Shown here: positions 1 through 8,662 of the stretch, in pieces
Numbering within the stretch: the first letter of the stretch is position 1
Layout: each line of letters starts with the position of its first letter
Assembly: GCF_030553305.1 (NCBI RefSeq)
Contig: NZ_JARRAH010000003.1
Location: forward strand, 124,001-188,000
Length of the DNA: 64,000 bases
Source of the DNA: Halomarina ordinaria
Lineage (GTDB): Archaea > Halobacteriota > Halobacteria > Halobacteriales > Haloarculaceae
Reading direction: 5' to 3'
The notes under the pieces: generated by a model
Told to the model about the DNA's origin: nothing
Seen by the model: the letters and a program-made list of their open reading frames with translations, nothing else
Databases searched by the model: none
Made by a program: the position numbers and the translations under genes

Positions 1-756
1 GAGTTCTATCTTCGCGACGTCGACGCCGGCGGTGACGGCGTCGGAGATGGCCTCGGTCGCGTCGGCGAGCGTCGCGAACACCGCCCGCCCCCCCTTCACC
101 TGCTCGGGCCGGCCCGCCACCTCGAGCGTCGCGCGCGTGACGACGCCGAGCGTCCCCTCGCTGCCGACGACGAGGTCCTTCAGGTTGTAGCCGCTGGAGG
201 TCTTCGCCGCCTTGCTCCCGAGTTCGACGACCGACCCGTCGGCGAGGACGACCTCCAGTTCGAGCACCCAGTCCGCGACCTCGCCGTACTTCACGGTCTG
301 CTGGCCCGAGGCGTCGGTCGCTATCATCCCCCCGATGGTGGAGATGGCCCCCGAGGACGGCAGCGGCGGGAAGAACAGCCCGTGGCGCGCGAGCGCCTCG
401 TTGACGTCCTCGCCGATGACGCCCGCCTGGACGTCGACCTGCAGGTCGTCCGGACGGACCTCGAGGACCGTGTCCATCCGCACGGTGCTCAGGCTGATAC
501 CCCCCTCGACGGGGGTGGCGTTCGATTCGAGACCGGTGCCGGCGGCGTAGGGGGTGACCGGCACGCCGTGGTCGGTGGCGGCTCCGACGACCGCCGCGAC
601 GTCGGCGGTCGACGCCGCGAAGACGACGGCGTCCGGTTCGACCTCGTCCGCCTCGCGGGTCCCGAAGTCGCCCGCGTGGTTCTTCCGGTCGGACGACCCC
701 CGCGAGACGGCCCCGTCGAGGTCCAGGTCGTCGAGAAACGAACAGTCGTGGGTCAT
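1..756 (-). CDS. FAD-linked oxidase of the GlcD / D-lactate dehydrogenase type (N-terminal part)
   Basis: Only the first 252 codons are present; the gene runs off the left edge. The product has the PCMH-type FAD-binding fold of enzymes that oxidise 2-hydroxy acids such as glycolate or D-lactate and feed electrons to the respiratory chain. Visible landmarks are VPVTPYAAGTGLES (about residues 65-78), a later GGMIATDASGQQ stretch and GSEGTLGVVT, all typical of FAD_binding_4. The substrate-binding C-terminal half is outside the window, so the substrate cannot be told. The ATG at 756 has a TATA-like CTTAATATC at 779-787 on the same strand, which fits a leaderless transcript. It is divergent from the MFS exporter that starts at 845. 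Confidence 0.85.
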   Translation of the reverse strand, partial: MTHDCSFLDDLDLDGAVSRGSSDRKNHAGDFGTREADEVEPDAVVFAASTADVAAVVGAATDHGVPVTPYAAGTGLESNATPVEGGISLSTVRMDTVLEVRPDDLQVDVQAGVIGEDVNEALARHGLFFPPLPSSGAISTIGGMIATDASGQQTVKYGEVADWVLELEVVLADGSVVELGSKAAKTSSGYNLKDLVVGSEGTLGVVTRATLEVAGRPEQVKGGRAVFATLADATEAISDAVTAGVDVAKIEL

Positions 757-844
757 GCTCCTACGGGTGCCCGCGGCGATATTAAGCCCGGTGCTCGACG
801 CGGGAGGAAAAGGTGAACACGAGCGGGGGAGTACTGACGCACAC

Positions 845-2296
845 ATGACGACGGACCGGCGGCTCGCCACCCTGGGGATGATGCTGGGTATCTTCCTCGC
901 CGGCATCGACGGGACCATCGTGAGTACGGCCATGCCGACGGTCGTCTCGTCGCTCGGCGGCCTCGAACTCTACTCGTGGGTGTTCGCCGTCTACATGCTG
1001 TTCGCGGCCGTCACGATGCCGCTGTTCGGTCGACTCGCGGACAGCTACGGGCGCAAGCGGCTCTTCTACGTCGGTATCGGCGTGTTCGTCGTCGGGAGCG
1101 CGCTCGCCGGCGCCGCCCGGAGCATGCCGCAACTCATCGCCTTCCGCGCCGTCCAGGGCGTCGGCGCGGGGGCGATGTTCTCCATCCCCTACACCGTCCT
1201 CGGCGTCATCTACCCGCCGGACCAGCGCGGGAAGGCCATCGGGTACGGGAGCGCCGTCTGGGGCGTCTCGAGCGTCGTCGGACCCCTGCTCGGCTACCTC
1301 ATCGTCGCGACGCTGTCGTGGCGGTGGGTGTTCTACCTCAGCGTGCCGGTCGGCGTCGCGGCCGCACTGGTGACCGCCCGGTCGCTGGAGGAGACGACGG
1401 GGGCGGTCGACCGGCACGTCGACGTCGCGGGGGCCGTGACCCTCTCGATAGGGGTGGGCGCGCTCCTGGTCGCGCTCGAGACGCTCGCCGAGTCGACGGT
1501 CGTCGCCGCGGGACTCGTCGCGCTCGGCCTCGCGAGCCTCGCGGCGTTCTACGTCGTCGAACGCCGTGCCCGCGTCCCCATCCTCCCGCTGTCGCTGTTC
1601 GGCGACACGACGTTCGTCGTCACGAACGCGGCGGGGTTCCTCACGAGCTTCGCCGTCTTCGCCGCGCTCACCTACGACCCGCTGTTCGTCCAGAGCGTCC
1701 GCGGCAGCGCCTCGGGCGCCGCGCTCATCGTCTTCCCCATCTCCATCGGGTGGTCAGGGACGAGTTTCGTCTCGGGGCGCCTCATCAACCGCTTCGGCGA
1801 GCGACGCCTCGCCACCGTCGGGCCGATGCTCATGGCCGCGAGCTTCGTGGTCGCCGCCCTCTGGAGCGTCGACACGCCCCTCTGGGCGATGATGGCGACG
1901 GTGTTCGTCACCGGCGTCGGGATGGGGACGCTCACCCCGCCGCTGCTCGTCGCCATCCAGAACCACCTCGGGACCGAGCGGATGGGGCTCGCGACCTCCT
2001 CACAGCAGTTCTTCCGGAACCTCGGGGGGACCGTCGGCGTCGCGGTGCTCGGCGTCGTCCTCAACGCCTCGATGCGCGGGCGGCTCGCCGCCGTCCCCGG
2101 CATCTCCGACCTCGGCGACCTCCAGCGGCGCCTCCTCGACGGGGGGGAGACGCCGGCAGTGGTCGCCGCCATCATGGCCGACGGCCTGAGCGTCGTCTTC
2201 GTCGCGTCGGCAGTCGTGTGTCTGACAGCGGCGGTCGTGGCCGCACAGATACCGGAACCGGGTGGCGAATCGGGAGCCCGTCCGTCGAACGACTGA
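845..2296 (+). CDS. MFS multidrug exporter, DHA2 (EmrB/QacA) type
   Basis: The 483-residue hydrophobic protein matches the 14-helix DHA2 drug:proton antiporters of the cytoplasmic membrane. Motif D1 of that family appears as GIDGTIVSTAMP (residues 17-28). The loop GRLADSYGRKRLF follows between helices 2 and 3 (MFS motif A). Motif C, the antiporter signature, is seen as GVSSVVGPLLGY. The reading frame is open further upstream to 554, but the ATG at 845 begins directly before the first helix and the upstream extension reads as low-complexity antisense of the oxidase gene. The substrate is unknown. An extracellular efflux role is inferred from the family only. Confidence 0.88.
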   Translation: MTTDRRLATLGMMLGIFLAGIDGTIVSTAMPTVVSSLGGLELYSWVFAVYMLFAAVTMPLFGRLADSYGRKRLFYVGIGVFVVGSALAGAARSMPQLIAFRAVQGVGAGAMFSIPYTVLGVIYPPDQRGKAIGYGSAVWGVSSVVGPLLGYLIVATLSWRWVFYLSVPVGVAAALVTARSLEETTGAVDRHVDVAGAVTLSIGVGALLVALETLAESTVVAAGLVALGLASLAAFYVVERRARVPILPLSLFGDTTFVVTNAAGFLTSFAVFAALTYDPLFVQSVRGSASGAALIVFPISIGWSGTSFVSGRLINRFGERRLATVGPMLMAASFVVAALWSVDTPLWAMMATVFVTGVGMGTLTPPLLVAIQNHLGTERMGLATSSQQFFRNLGGTVGVAVLGVVLNASMRGRLAAVPGISDLGDLQRRLLDGGETPAVVAAIMADGLSVVFVASAVVCLTAAVVAAQIPEPGGESGARPSND

Positions 2297-3272
2297 GTAC
2301 GCCGCGACACGGGACGGGACGCGCCCGGAGACCGACCAGCCGCCGGACGAGCGCATCGACGAGAGGTAACGAAATTGTCTCAGAAATAGATAAAGGTCCA
2401 ATATGAGTGTAATTCAATTCGATTCTGACAAATAATTATAAAAATAGAACGAGGCAGTATATCGTGTATACCCTTGCTCAGTAGCGATATAATCGCTATA
2501 GATAAGGTTATAGTGCCGTATACCGGCGCAAACATTGTTCTATAAAATCAGAGGAAATATCTGAATATTGTGGATGCGCGTTGTTCGTCGTCTTCCTCGT
2601 GTGGAACGACAGGGACTCCTCACAGGACCCTTCGTTCTGTCCGGCCTGCGGCGTGCTCGCGCCAACGTCCATAACACGGCTATACCCGTTATGTCGGCGG
2701 CCTGCGCACCCCCGCCGCCGTCGGTCGGTCGGCACCTCAACTCGCGTTCCACCACGGACACCGACGCCCGGACCACCCGGTCACGCCACCCGACGTGACC
2801 GTTCCGCCATCAGTGTAATCGTCGACTGTGTCGTTTCTTTCTGTTATTCACGAAAATCTGAAGCAATATCTTTGGGGGCGTGATATACGACCACGAACAG
2901 GCGGCAAAGGCGTTCGAACTGCTGGTTTTACCCGTAACTGGAGGAGAAACGAGCGGTCAAACGAGTACGGGAGGTGGTCGCAGTCACACTGCACCCCGAG
3001 CGACCGGGACGGAAACCGGCCTCGTCGGCGTTTCGTGGTGATTTCCGGTCGTCAGACGGGTCGCATGTCCGTCCGGCGTCGAACGCGAGCGAGGCGACGA
3101 GCGTATCTGTCTCTTCCGCGCCTGTCGGCGTGTGACGACGGTTCGCGGGCGGACGCGACGTCGTTCGTCCACTGGCTACCGAGTAGAGTCGAGCGTTTCG
3201 ATTAGGATACCGATTCCGGATATCGTTCACTCGTGGTAAAAGTATATGTGAGCGCGCACGGAGTCAGTTACC
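2297..3272. other. Long intergenic region with an AT-rich island
   Basis: I see no convincing gene here. The stretch 2365-2570 is markedly AT-rich against the GC-rich flanks and carries the inverted repeat TAGCGAT-N3-ATCGCTA at 2482-2498. A ten-codon ATG reading frame at 2403-2435 is too short to judge. A second AT-richer patch lies at 2810-2890. The right end holds the promoter of the IclR gene: a TATATG box at 3243-3248, about 28 bases before its ATG. The long open frames that cross the region have no family resemblance and a composition typical of antisense frames in GC-rich DNA. Confidence 0.5.
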
Positions 3273-4088
3273 ATGGAAAACGACAGCGTCACACACGGGA
3301 TGGGCGGGTCGACGAACGGGGTGAAAGCCGTCGAGACCTCCTTTCGAATCGTCGACGCGCTCAAGGACACCGGCGGTGGAAAGGTCACGGACATCGTCGA
3401 CCGGACCGGCCTCTCGAAGGGGGCGGTGTACAAGCACCTGACCACGCTGATGGACCACGACCTGGTCGTGAAGCGCGGACAGGAGTACACCCTCGGGTTC
3501 CGGTTCCTCGATTACGGCGGCTACCTCCGGTCGCGCTACATCGGCTCCGAACTCATCAAACCGCAGATACAGGACCTGGCGGAGGAGACCGGCGAGGTGG
3601 CGCTGTTCTCCATCCCCGAGAAGGACCGCGTCATCACGCTGTTCAGGGAGAACGGCAACAAGGGGGTGTTCACCAGGACGCGCTTGGGGATGCGACTGCA
3701 CATGCACCAGACCGCCGGCGGGAAGGCCATCCTCTCGCAGTTCTCCCGGTCGGAGGTCGAGGGGGTGATCGAGCGGGTCGGCCTGCCGAGGGCGACCGAG
3801 GCCACCATCACCGACGAGGAGGCACTGTTCGAGGAACTGGAGACCATCCGCGAGCGGGGGTTCGCCCTGAACCGGGAGGAGAGCACGGAGGGCCTCGTCG
3901 CCGTGTCGGTCCCGCTCACGCCCGACGACACGGTCATCGGCGCGTGCGGCATCGCCGGCCCCCGACACCGGATGGGCGAGGAGCGGGTGATGGAGGAGAT
4001 ACCCGACCTGCTGTTGAGCGTCGTCAACGAACTCGAACTGAACATCACCCACTCCCACGGCCCCATCCAGCTGTTCTGTCCCGAGTAG
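3273..4088 (+). CDS. IclR-family transcriptional regulator
   Basis: This 271-residue protein has the usual IclR layout: an N-terminal winged helix-turn-helix (about residues 17-75, recognition helix near LSKGAVYKHLTTL) and a C-terminal ligand-binding domain of GAF-like fold (about 90-262) with the family stretch MHQTAGGKAILS. IclR proteins bind a small aromatic or organic acid and control nearby catabolic operons. The neighbours fit that role: a ring-cleaving dioxygenase follows in the opposite direction. The TATA-like TATATG at 3243-3248 implies a leaderless ATG at 3273. A paralogue lies at 51641; both proteins end with a near-identical segment around DLLLSVVNELELNI. Confidence 0.93.
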   Translation: MENDSVTHGMGGSTNGVKAVETSFRIVDALKDTGGGKVTDIVDRTGLSKGAVYKHLTTLMDHDLVVKRGQEYTLGFRFLDYGGYLRSRYIGSELIKPQIQDLAEETGEVALFSIPEKDRVITLFRENGNKGVFTRTRLGMRLHMHQTAGGKAILSQFSRSEVEGVIERVGLPRATEATITDEEALFEELETIRERGFALNREESTEGLVAVSVPLTPDDTVIGACGIAGPRHRMGEERVMEEIPDLLLSVVNELELNITHSHGPIQLFCPE

Positions 4089-4135
4089 ACGACCCGGGGA
4101 GACCGGGTGAGACGGCGGGTGAGAAACGGCGGCCG

Positions 4136-5098
4136 CTATCGGTTGCCGGTCTCGAGCGTCGGGAGCATCGCCTCGATGCGCTCGATGTCGACGTCGAGCC
4201 ACGCCGGGACCTTCAGTTCCTCGCCGTAGTCCGCGGGGTCCTGGTCGATCTCGAACCCGGGGCCCATCGTCGCGTACTCGAAGATGGCTCCACCGGGTTC
4301 GGTGATGTACCGCGAGTGGAAGTAGTCGCGGTCCTTCGTCGACGTCGTGATGTAGCCGTTCTCCCGGAGCGTGTCGCTGATCTCGTCCTGCTCCCACCGG
4401 TTCTTCACGCCGAAGGCGACGTGGAGGTACGTCCCGATACCCATCACGCCGTTGGGGGCGTTCGGGCGGATGAGGACGTCGACCGTGTTCGCGCAGGGCG
4501 CGTCGCCGGGCGCCTCGTAACGGATACGGTCGCCGGCCTGCGGGTGGGTCGCCTCGCCGACGCGGTCCCAGCCCATCACCTCGAGGACGTCCATCGTGCC
4601 CGCGGGGTCCGAGGAGTGCAGCGTCGTGTTGAACATCCCGCGGATACCGTACTCCTCCGGGACGTCGCTGTCGCCCGTCCACGGCTCGATGTCGGACTCG
4701 CCGGTCACCAGTTCGAACGGGAGACCGTCCGGGTCGGTGAACCCGATGGCGGTCTCGTCGAAGCGCTCCTCGACGGTGTACTCGACGTCGTGCGCTTCGA
4801 AGCGGTCGGTCCAGTAGTCGACGGAGCCCTCCGGGATGGTCAGCCCGACCGAACTCATCATCCCCTTGCCGACCATCCCCTCCTCCATCGGCATGTTGGT
4901 CATCGGGAAGTAGGTGACGATGGTACCGGGGGTCCCCGCCTCGTCGCCGTAGTAGAGGTGGTAGATCTTCTCGGGGACGTCGAACCGGACCGTTCGCTTG
5001 ACGAAGCGGAGGCCGAGGACGTCGACGAAGAAGTCGTGGTTCTCCTGTGGGTCGTCACAGAACGCCGTCACGTGGTGTATCCCATTTATCTCTGGCAT
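4136..5098 (-). CDS. Ring-cleaving extradiol dioxygenase of the PcpA / MhqO glyoxalase-fold type
   Basis: This 320-residue protein consists of two VOC (glyoxalase-fold) modules. The pattern of metal ligands is that of hydroquinone 1,2-dioxygenases such as PcpA and LinE: a His in GIHHVTAF (H9), a His in TYLHVAFGV in the second half, and a Glu in GGAIFEYAT. Members cleave para-hydroquinones next to a hydroxyl group using Fe(II) and O2; some relatives (MhqA/MhqO) are quinone-stress enzymes, so the substrate is open. The ATG at 5098 is chosen over one at 5116 because a GGAGGTG ribosome-binding site sits nine bases before it and overlaps the upstream ATG. It converges with the IclR gene. Confidence 0.87.
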   Translation of the reverse strand: MPEINGIHHVTAFCDDPQENHDFFVDVLGLRFVKRTVRFDVPEKIYHLYYGDEAGTPGTIVTYFPMTNMPMEEGMVGKGMMSSVGLTIPEGSVDYWTDRFEAHDVEYTVEERFDETAIGFTDPDGLPFELVTGESDIEPWTGDSDVPEEYGIRGMFNTTLHSSDPAGTMDVLEVMGWDRVGEATHPQAGDRIRYEAPGDAPCANTVDVLIRPNAPNGVMGIGTYLHVAFGVKNRWEQDEISDTLRENGYITTSTKDRDYFHSRYITEPGGAIFEYATMGPGFEIDQDPADYGEELKVPAWLDVDIERIEAMLPTLETGNR

Positions 5099-5276
5099 GG
5101 TATGATACACCTCCACAGTTGCATTCCGACCTGATAATACTTACTGTGATACAGCAGCGAGAACGCGCCGCTCCGTCCCGCTGTCCGGTGAGACCGGCGG
5201 TTCGCCGCGTGACCGAGGGCCGCTCGCCGCGAGCGACCGGTGAGGGGTGACGAGGAGGATACCGGCCCCGGACACC

Positions 5277-5666
5277 TCACTCGCTCGTGCCGGTGTAGAT
5301 GCCGGTCGGGTCGAGGGCGTTCCGGACGCGGTCGGTCGGGGGGGCGGTCGTCGTCACGTCGGCGGCGAACTGCATCTCCCAGCCCGTCGCCTCCTGAACG
5401 TCGCGCTCGGTCACGCCGGGGTGGACCGACTCGACGTACAGCTTGCCCGCCTCGTCGAAGCGCATCACCACCTTGTCGGTGATGACGGCCTCGGGGCCGC
5501 CGCGGAGGCCGAGGCGCGCTCGGTTCTCCCGACCGCCGACGTACCCCGGACTCGTGGCGAAGTCGACCCCCTCGGGGAACCGCCGCCTGCTGTGCGGGGC
5601 GATGAGTATCGTCCGGTGTGCGTTGCTCGCTATCTCGCAGGCGCCGCCGCTGCCGGGGAGACGCAC
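5277..5666 (-). pseudogene. C-terminal remnant of a CoA-transferase subunit B (PcaJ / GctB type)
   Basis: The frame encodes the second half of a class I CoA-transferase beta subunit. It begins abruptly at the family signature VRLPGSGGACEIASN and continues through PEGVDFATSPGYVGG to a normal-looking C-terminus, about 129 residues. The preceding roughly 130 residues expected in the family (nucleotide-like fold, catalytic Glu region) are missing; upstream codons in the same frame show no resemblance. No subunit A gene is nearby. An in-frame GTG at 5666 could start a short product, but it would lack the catalytic half. I infer a deletion remnant of a 3-oxoadipate-type or similar CoA-transferase, consistent with the neighbouring catabolic genes. 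Confidence 0.8.
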
Positions 5667-5844
5667 TGTGCCACATATCCCCCGGTACAGGGGCTGACAG
5701 TATAAGTCTCGGGTCGGGCCGACCCCCGTCGCCGCGTCCGTCCCGGCCGAACCACGGACGGGGCGAGGAGGGACAGCCGTGTCTCCGACCACGTCGAGCG
5801 CGAGGGAAACAGTCAATAGGAGCACTCGTCTGGTGAGAGCTAGC

Positions 5845-6657
5845 ATGGCGACACACACGGTCCAAGGCGGGGGCGACGTCCGCCTGCGCGTCGAGGACGT
5901 CGGCGAGGGACGGCCCCTCCTGCTGGTCCACGGTTACTCGCAGAGTCGACTGGCGTGGCGAAAGCAGTTCGAGTCGACCCTCGCCGAGGATTTCCGCCTC
6001 GTGGCCCCGGACCTCCGTGGACACGGCGAGTCCGACAAGCCCCGCGACGCGTACGACGACGCCGCGCTGTGGGCCGCCGACCTCCGGGCCGTCGTCGAGG
6101 AACTCGGCCTGGACGACGTCGTCCTCGTCGGCTGGTCGTACGGTGGCCTCGTCGTCCTCGACTACCTCGAATCGTTCGGGACCGACCGCGTCGCGGGGCT
6201 CACCCTCGTCGGCGCCATCTCGTCCATCGGGACCGAACGAGCCACCGAGGTCCTCGCCCCGGAGTACCTCGAGTTGCTCCCGGGGTTCGTCTCGACCGAC
6301 GTCGAGGAGAGCACGGCGACGATGCGCGAGTTCGTCGACCTCTGCGTCCACGGGGACCTCTCGCCGGCGGAGAGGTACTTCATGCTGGGGTACAACGTGG
6401 TCGTCCCCCCGTACGTGCGCGACGGCCTCCGGAACCGGACCGTCACCCACCGGGAGGAGTTGGCCGAACTGGACGTCCCCGCGTTGCTCGTCCACGGGGC
6501 GGCGGACCGGGTGATACTCCCCGAGGCCTCCCGGCGGCACGCCGACCTCCTCGACGACGCCGAACGCTCGTCCTACCCCGAGACGGGGCACTCGCCGTTC
6601 TGGGAGGCGCCCGAACGGTTCAACGACGAGCTCCGGGCGTTCGCGGCCGGCGTGTAG
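5845..6657 (+). CDS. Alpha/beta-hydrolase
   Basis: The 270-residue protein is a single alpha/beta-hydrolase domain. The nucleophile elbow is GWSYGG with Ser98; the likely acid is Asp221 (GAADRVI) and the base His249 (TGHSPFW). The oxyanion-side HGYSQSR motif is at residues 29-35. The closest general types are enol-lactone hydrolases (PcaD-like), non-haem chloroperoxidase-like esterases and epoxide-type hydrolases. Given the neighbouring dioxygenase and CoA-transferase remnant, a lactone or ester hydrolase in ring degradation is a reasonable inference, not a demonstrated role. It is divergent from the CoA-transferase remnant. Confidence 0.88.
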   Translation: MATHTVQGGGDVRLRVEDVGEGRPLLLVHGYSQSRLAWRKQFESTLAEDFRLVAPDLRGHGESDKPRDAYDDAALWAADLRAVVEELGLDDVVLVGWSYGGLVVLDYLESFGTDRVAGLTLVGAISSIGTERATEVLAPEYLELLPGFVSTDVEESTATMREFVDLCVHGDLSPAERYFMLGYNVVVPPYVRDGLRNRTVTHREELAELDVPALLVHGAADRVILPEASRRHADLLDDAERSSYPETGHSPFWEAPERFNDELRAFAAGV

Positions 6658-6870
6658 CGCGCACGAGAGGCGTGTCAGCGCCGGAAGCCGAGACGAATCG
6701 TGTACCCGGGTCACCATCAGTAGACGGAGAGACCGGTCCCCGTGTCGAGAGCCCTCGCGGCCCCATCTCGAATTCGTTAATTCGTGCCAACAGAGCCTCA
6801 GCACGCGGAGAACCGTCGTTCTCGTTCGTTCTGGGATAAGGTTAAGTGGGTGGCTTCGATAACCGTTACC

Positions 6871-8046
6871 ATGGAACTGTTCGACTTCCATATCATGCCC
6901 TATCAGTGGGTGACGGACGACGCGTGGCCGTTCCCGAACGACAGGTGGGACCCACAGAAGGGCTCGCAGTTGTACGACGACTACCTCGACGAGTTGGAGT
7001 ACAGCGCGAACAACGGGTTCGACGGTATCGGGTTCAACGAGCACCACTTCTCTGCGTACGGGCTGATGCCGTCGCCGAACATCATGGCCGCCAACATGGC
7101 CGCCCGGACCGAGGACGTGACGCTCGCGTTCTTCGCGAACGTCTCCCCGACGCGGGCCAACCCCGTGCGTCTCGCCGAGGAGATCGCGATGCTCGACAAC
7201 ATGACCGAGGGGCGCATCCTGAGCGGGTTCGCACGTGGCATCCCGTCGGAGTACGCCTCCTGGAGCATCCCGATGGAGGAGTCCCGGCCCCGCTTCGAGG
7301 AGGCGTGGGACCTCATCGTCAAGACGTGGACCGCCGACGAACCGTTCGACTGGGACGGCGAGTTCTGGCAGTACGACAACGTCTACACCTGGCCGCGGCC
7401 GTACCAGGACCCCCACCCCGACCTCTGGATGCCCGCCGAGAGCGACGAGTCGCTCAAGTGGGCGGCCGAACACGACGTCGGCATCGGGTCGACGTTCAAC
7501 ACCCCCGAGGAGATGCGCGAGGCGTTCGACAAGTACCGCGACTTCGCGGCCGACGCCGGCAACTCGGCGGGCGACGACAAGTTCACCATCATGCGCTCGA
7601 CGTACGTCGCCGAGACCGACGAGAAGGCCAAGGAGGAGGCCGAGGAGGCGCTGAAGTACCACTACAAGAACATCACCGCCGGGGTCCACAAGGGCGTCAC
7701 CGCGTGGATGATGGGCGACGACCTCTACGACCCCGAACGGGAAGCGGAGTACCTGGAGAACCTCCACCCGCACGGTCAACTCGCGTGGAACTTCGACTTC
7801 GACGAGTACCTCGAACGCGGCGAGATCGTCGTCGGCAGCCCCGAGACCGTCGCGGCCGAGATCGAACGCCAGTACGAGATCGTCGGCGGGTTCGGGCGAC
7901 TGGCCGGCCAGTTCACCTTCGGCAACCTCAGCCACGAGAAGGCGGTGAAGAACCGCGAGCTGTTCGTCGACGAGGTCATGCCGGAGCTCCAGCGGATGGG
8001 GCAGGTCACCGGCGGCACCGCCCAGGCGGCCGGCGCGGACGACTGA
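6871..8046 (+). CDS. Luciferase-like (LLM class) flavin-dependent monooxygenase
   Basis: The 391-residue protein has the TIM-barrel pattern of bacterial-luciferase-like flavin monooxygenases. Near the N-terminus it shows the family motif FNEHHFSAYG, then a barrel strand VTLAFFANV, and LAEEIAMLDNMTEGR, a well-known LLM signature. These enzymes use reduced FMN or F420 to oxygenate or oxidise organic substrates. The C-terminal part has a conserved end helix near HEKAVKNRELFVDEVMPEL. The ATG at 6871 follows a TTAAG box at about 6842-6848, fitting a leaderless transcript. It lies in the catabolic cluster between two hydrolases, so a role in substrate oxidation is likely, but the substrate is unknown. 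Confidence 0.88.
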   Translation: MELFDFHIMPYQWVTDDAWPFPNDRWDPQKGSQLYDDYLDELEYSANNGFDGIGFNEHHFSAYGLMPSPNIMAANMAARTEDVTLAFFANVSPTRANPVRLAEEIAMLDNMTEGRILSGFARGIPSEYASWSIPMEESRPRFEEAWDLIVKTWTADEPFDWDGEFWQYDNVYTWPRPYQDPHPDLWMPAESDESLKWAAEHDVGIGSTFNTPEEMREAFDKYRDFAADAGNSAGDDKFTIMRSTYVAETDEKAKEEAEEALKYHYKNITAGVHKGVTAWMMGDDLYDPEREAEYLENLHPHGQLAWNFDFDEYLERGEIVVGSPETVAAEIERQYEIVGGFGRLAGQFTFGNLSHEKAVKNRELFVDEVMPELQRMGQVTGGTAQAAGADD

Positions 8047-8217
8047 TTCGTCCCGCGACACGGCCCCCGTCGACCCCGTCACGTGCGCACCCACTCCTCC
8101 GTTCGACCCGCTCCCCGAGCCACCGGACTGCCCGTCCGTCGAATTCGTGGGCACCTGACCTGTCGCCGTCCCCTCGCAGGTAGAACTAATGCGAACGCGC
8201 TCGGACTCAACGGACGG

Positions 8218-8614
8218 ATGAGCCCAACACTACACCAGTCGTTACTGATGGTGTCGGACCTCGACGCCTCGACCGAGTTCTACGAGTCGGTCGTCGGTCT
8301 GCACCCGGACGAGGCGGCCGACAGCAACGTCGAGTACGCCACCGGTGAGGCGACGCTGGTACTGGAGTCGGACTTCGACGAGGACGTGCTCGACGCCTTC
8401 GGCCTCGACGCCCCGGGCGAGGACCGCGGCAGTGGCGTCATCGTCGCCATCGCCGTCGAGGACGCAGAGGCGGTCGACGCGGTCCACGAGCGAGCGAGCG
8501 AGCGACCACGGCGTGCACGTCCGGATGGAGCCGACCGACGTGGGCTGGGGGCGACGGATGGCGCTGCTCGCCGACCCCGACGGCTACACCGTCGAGGTGT
8601 CGGCCCCCCTGTGA
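8218..8614 (+). pseudogene. VOC-family (glyoxalase/dioxygenase-fold) protein, frameshifted in a GAGC repeat
   Basis: The ATG at 8218 opens a typical VOC domain (HQSLLMVSDLDASTEFYESVVGL) that reads well to about codon 92. It then enters four tandem GAGC units at 8488-8503. In this frame the C-terminal VOC strand is lost. In the +1 frame the expected ending resumes at once (ASDHGVHVRMEPTDVGWG to EVSAPL, stop at 8612-8614). Removing one four-base unit restores a single 130-residue VOC protein. I therefore call one gene broken by a one-unit expansion, or a sequencing error at the repeat. It lies between two catabolic genes on the same strand. Confidence 0.8.
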
Positions 8615-8623
8615 CCGGGGGCC
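8602..8623 (+). terminator. Possible hairpin at the end of the VOC gene
   Basis: GGCCCCC (8602-8608) pairs perfectly with GGGGGCC (8617-8623) across a loop of eight bases that contains the stop codon. No T-tract follows, so a terminator role is uncertain. Confidence 0.25.
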
Positions 8624-8662
8624 CTGTATCTATAAGACGTGGGAGGCCGCTTGTCCGGTGTG

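Noticed and set aside
5086-8154. A 1022-residue open frame on the minus strand, antisense to the hydrolase and luciferase-like genes
   Set aside because: It is the antisense shadow typical of GC-rich genes: low complexity, no domain, and it covers three well-supported genes on the other strand.
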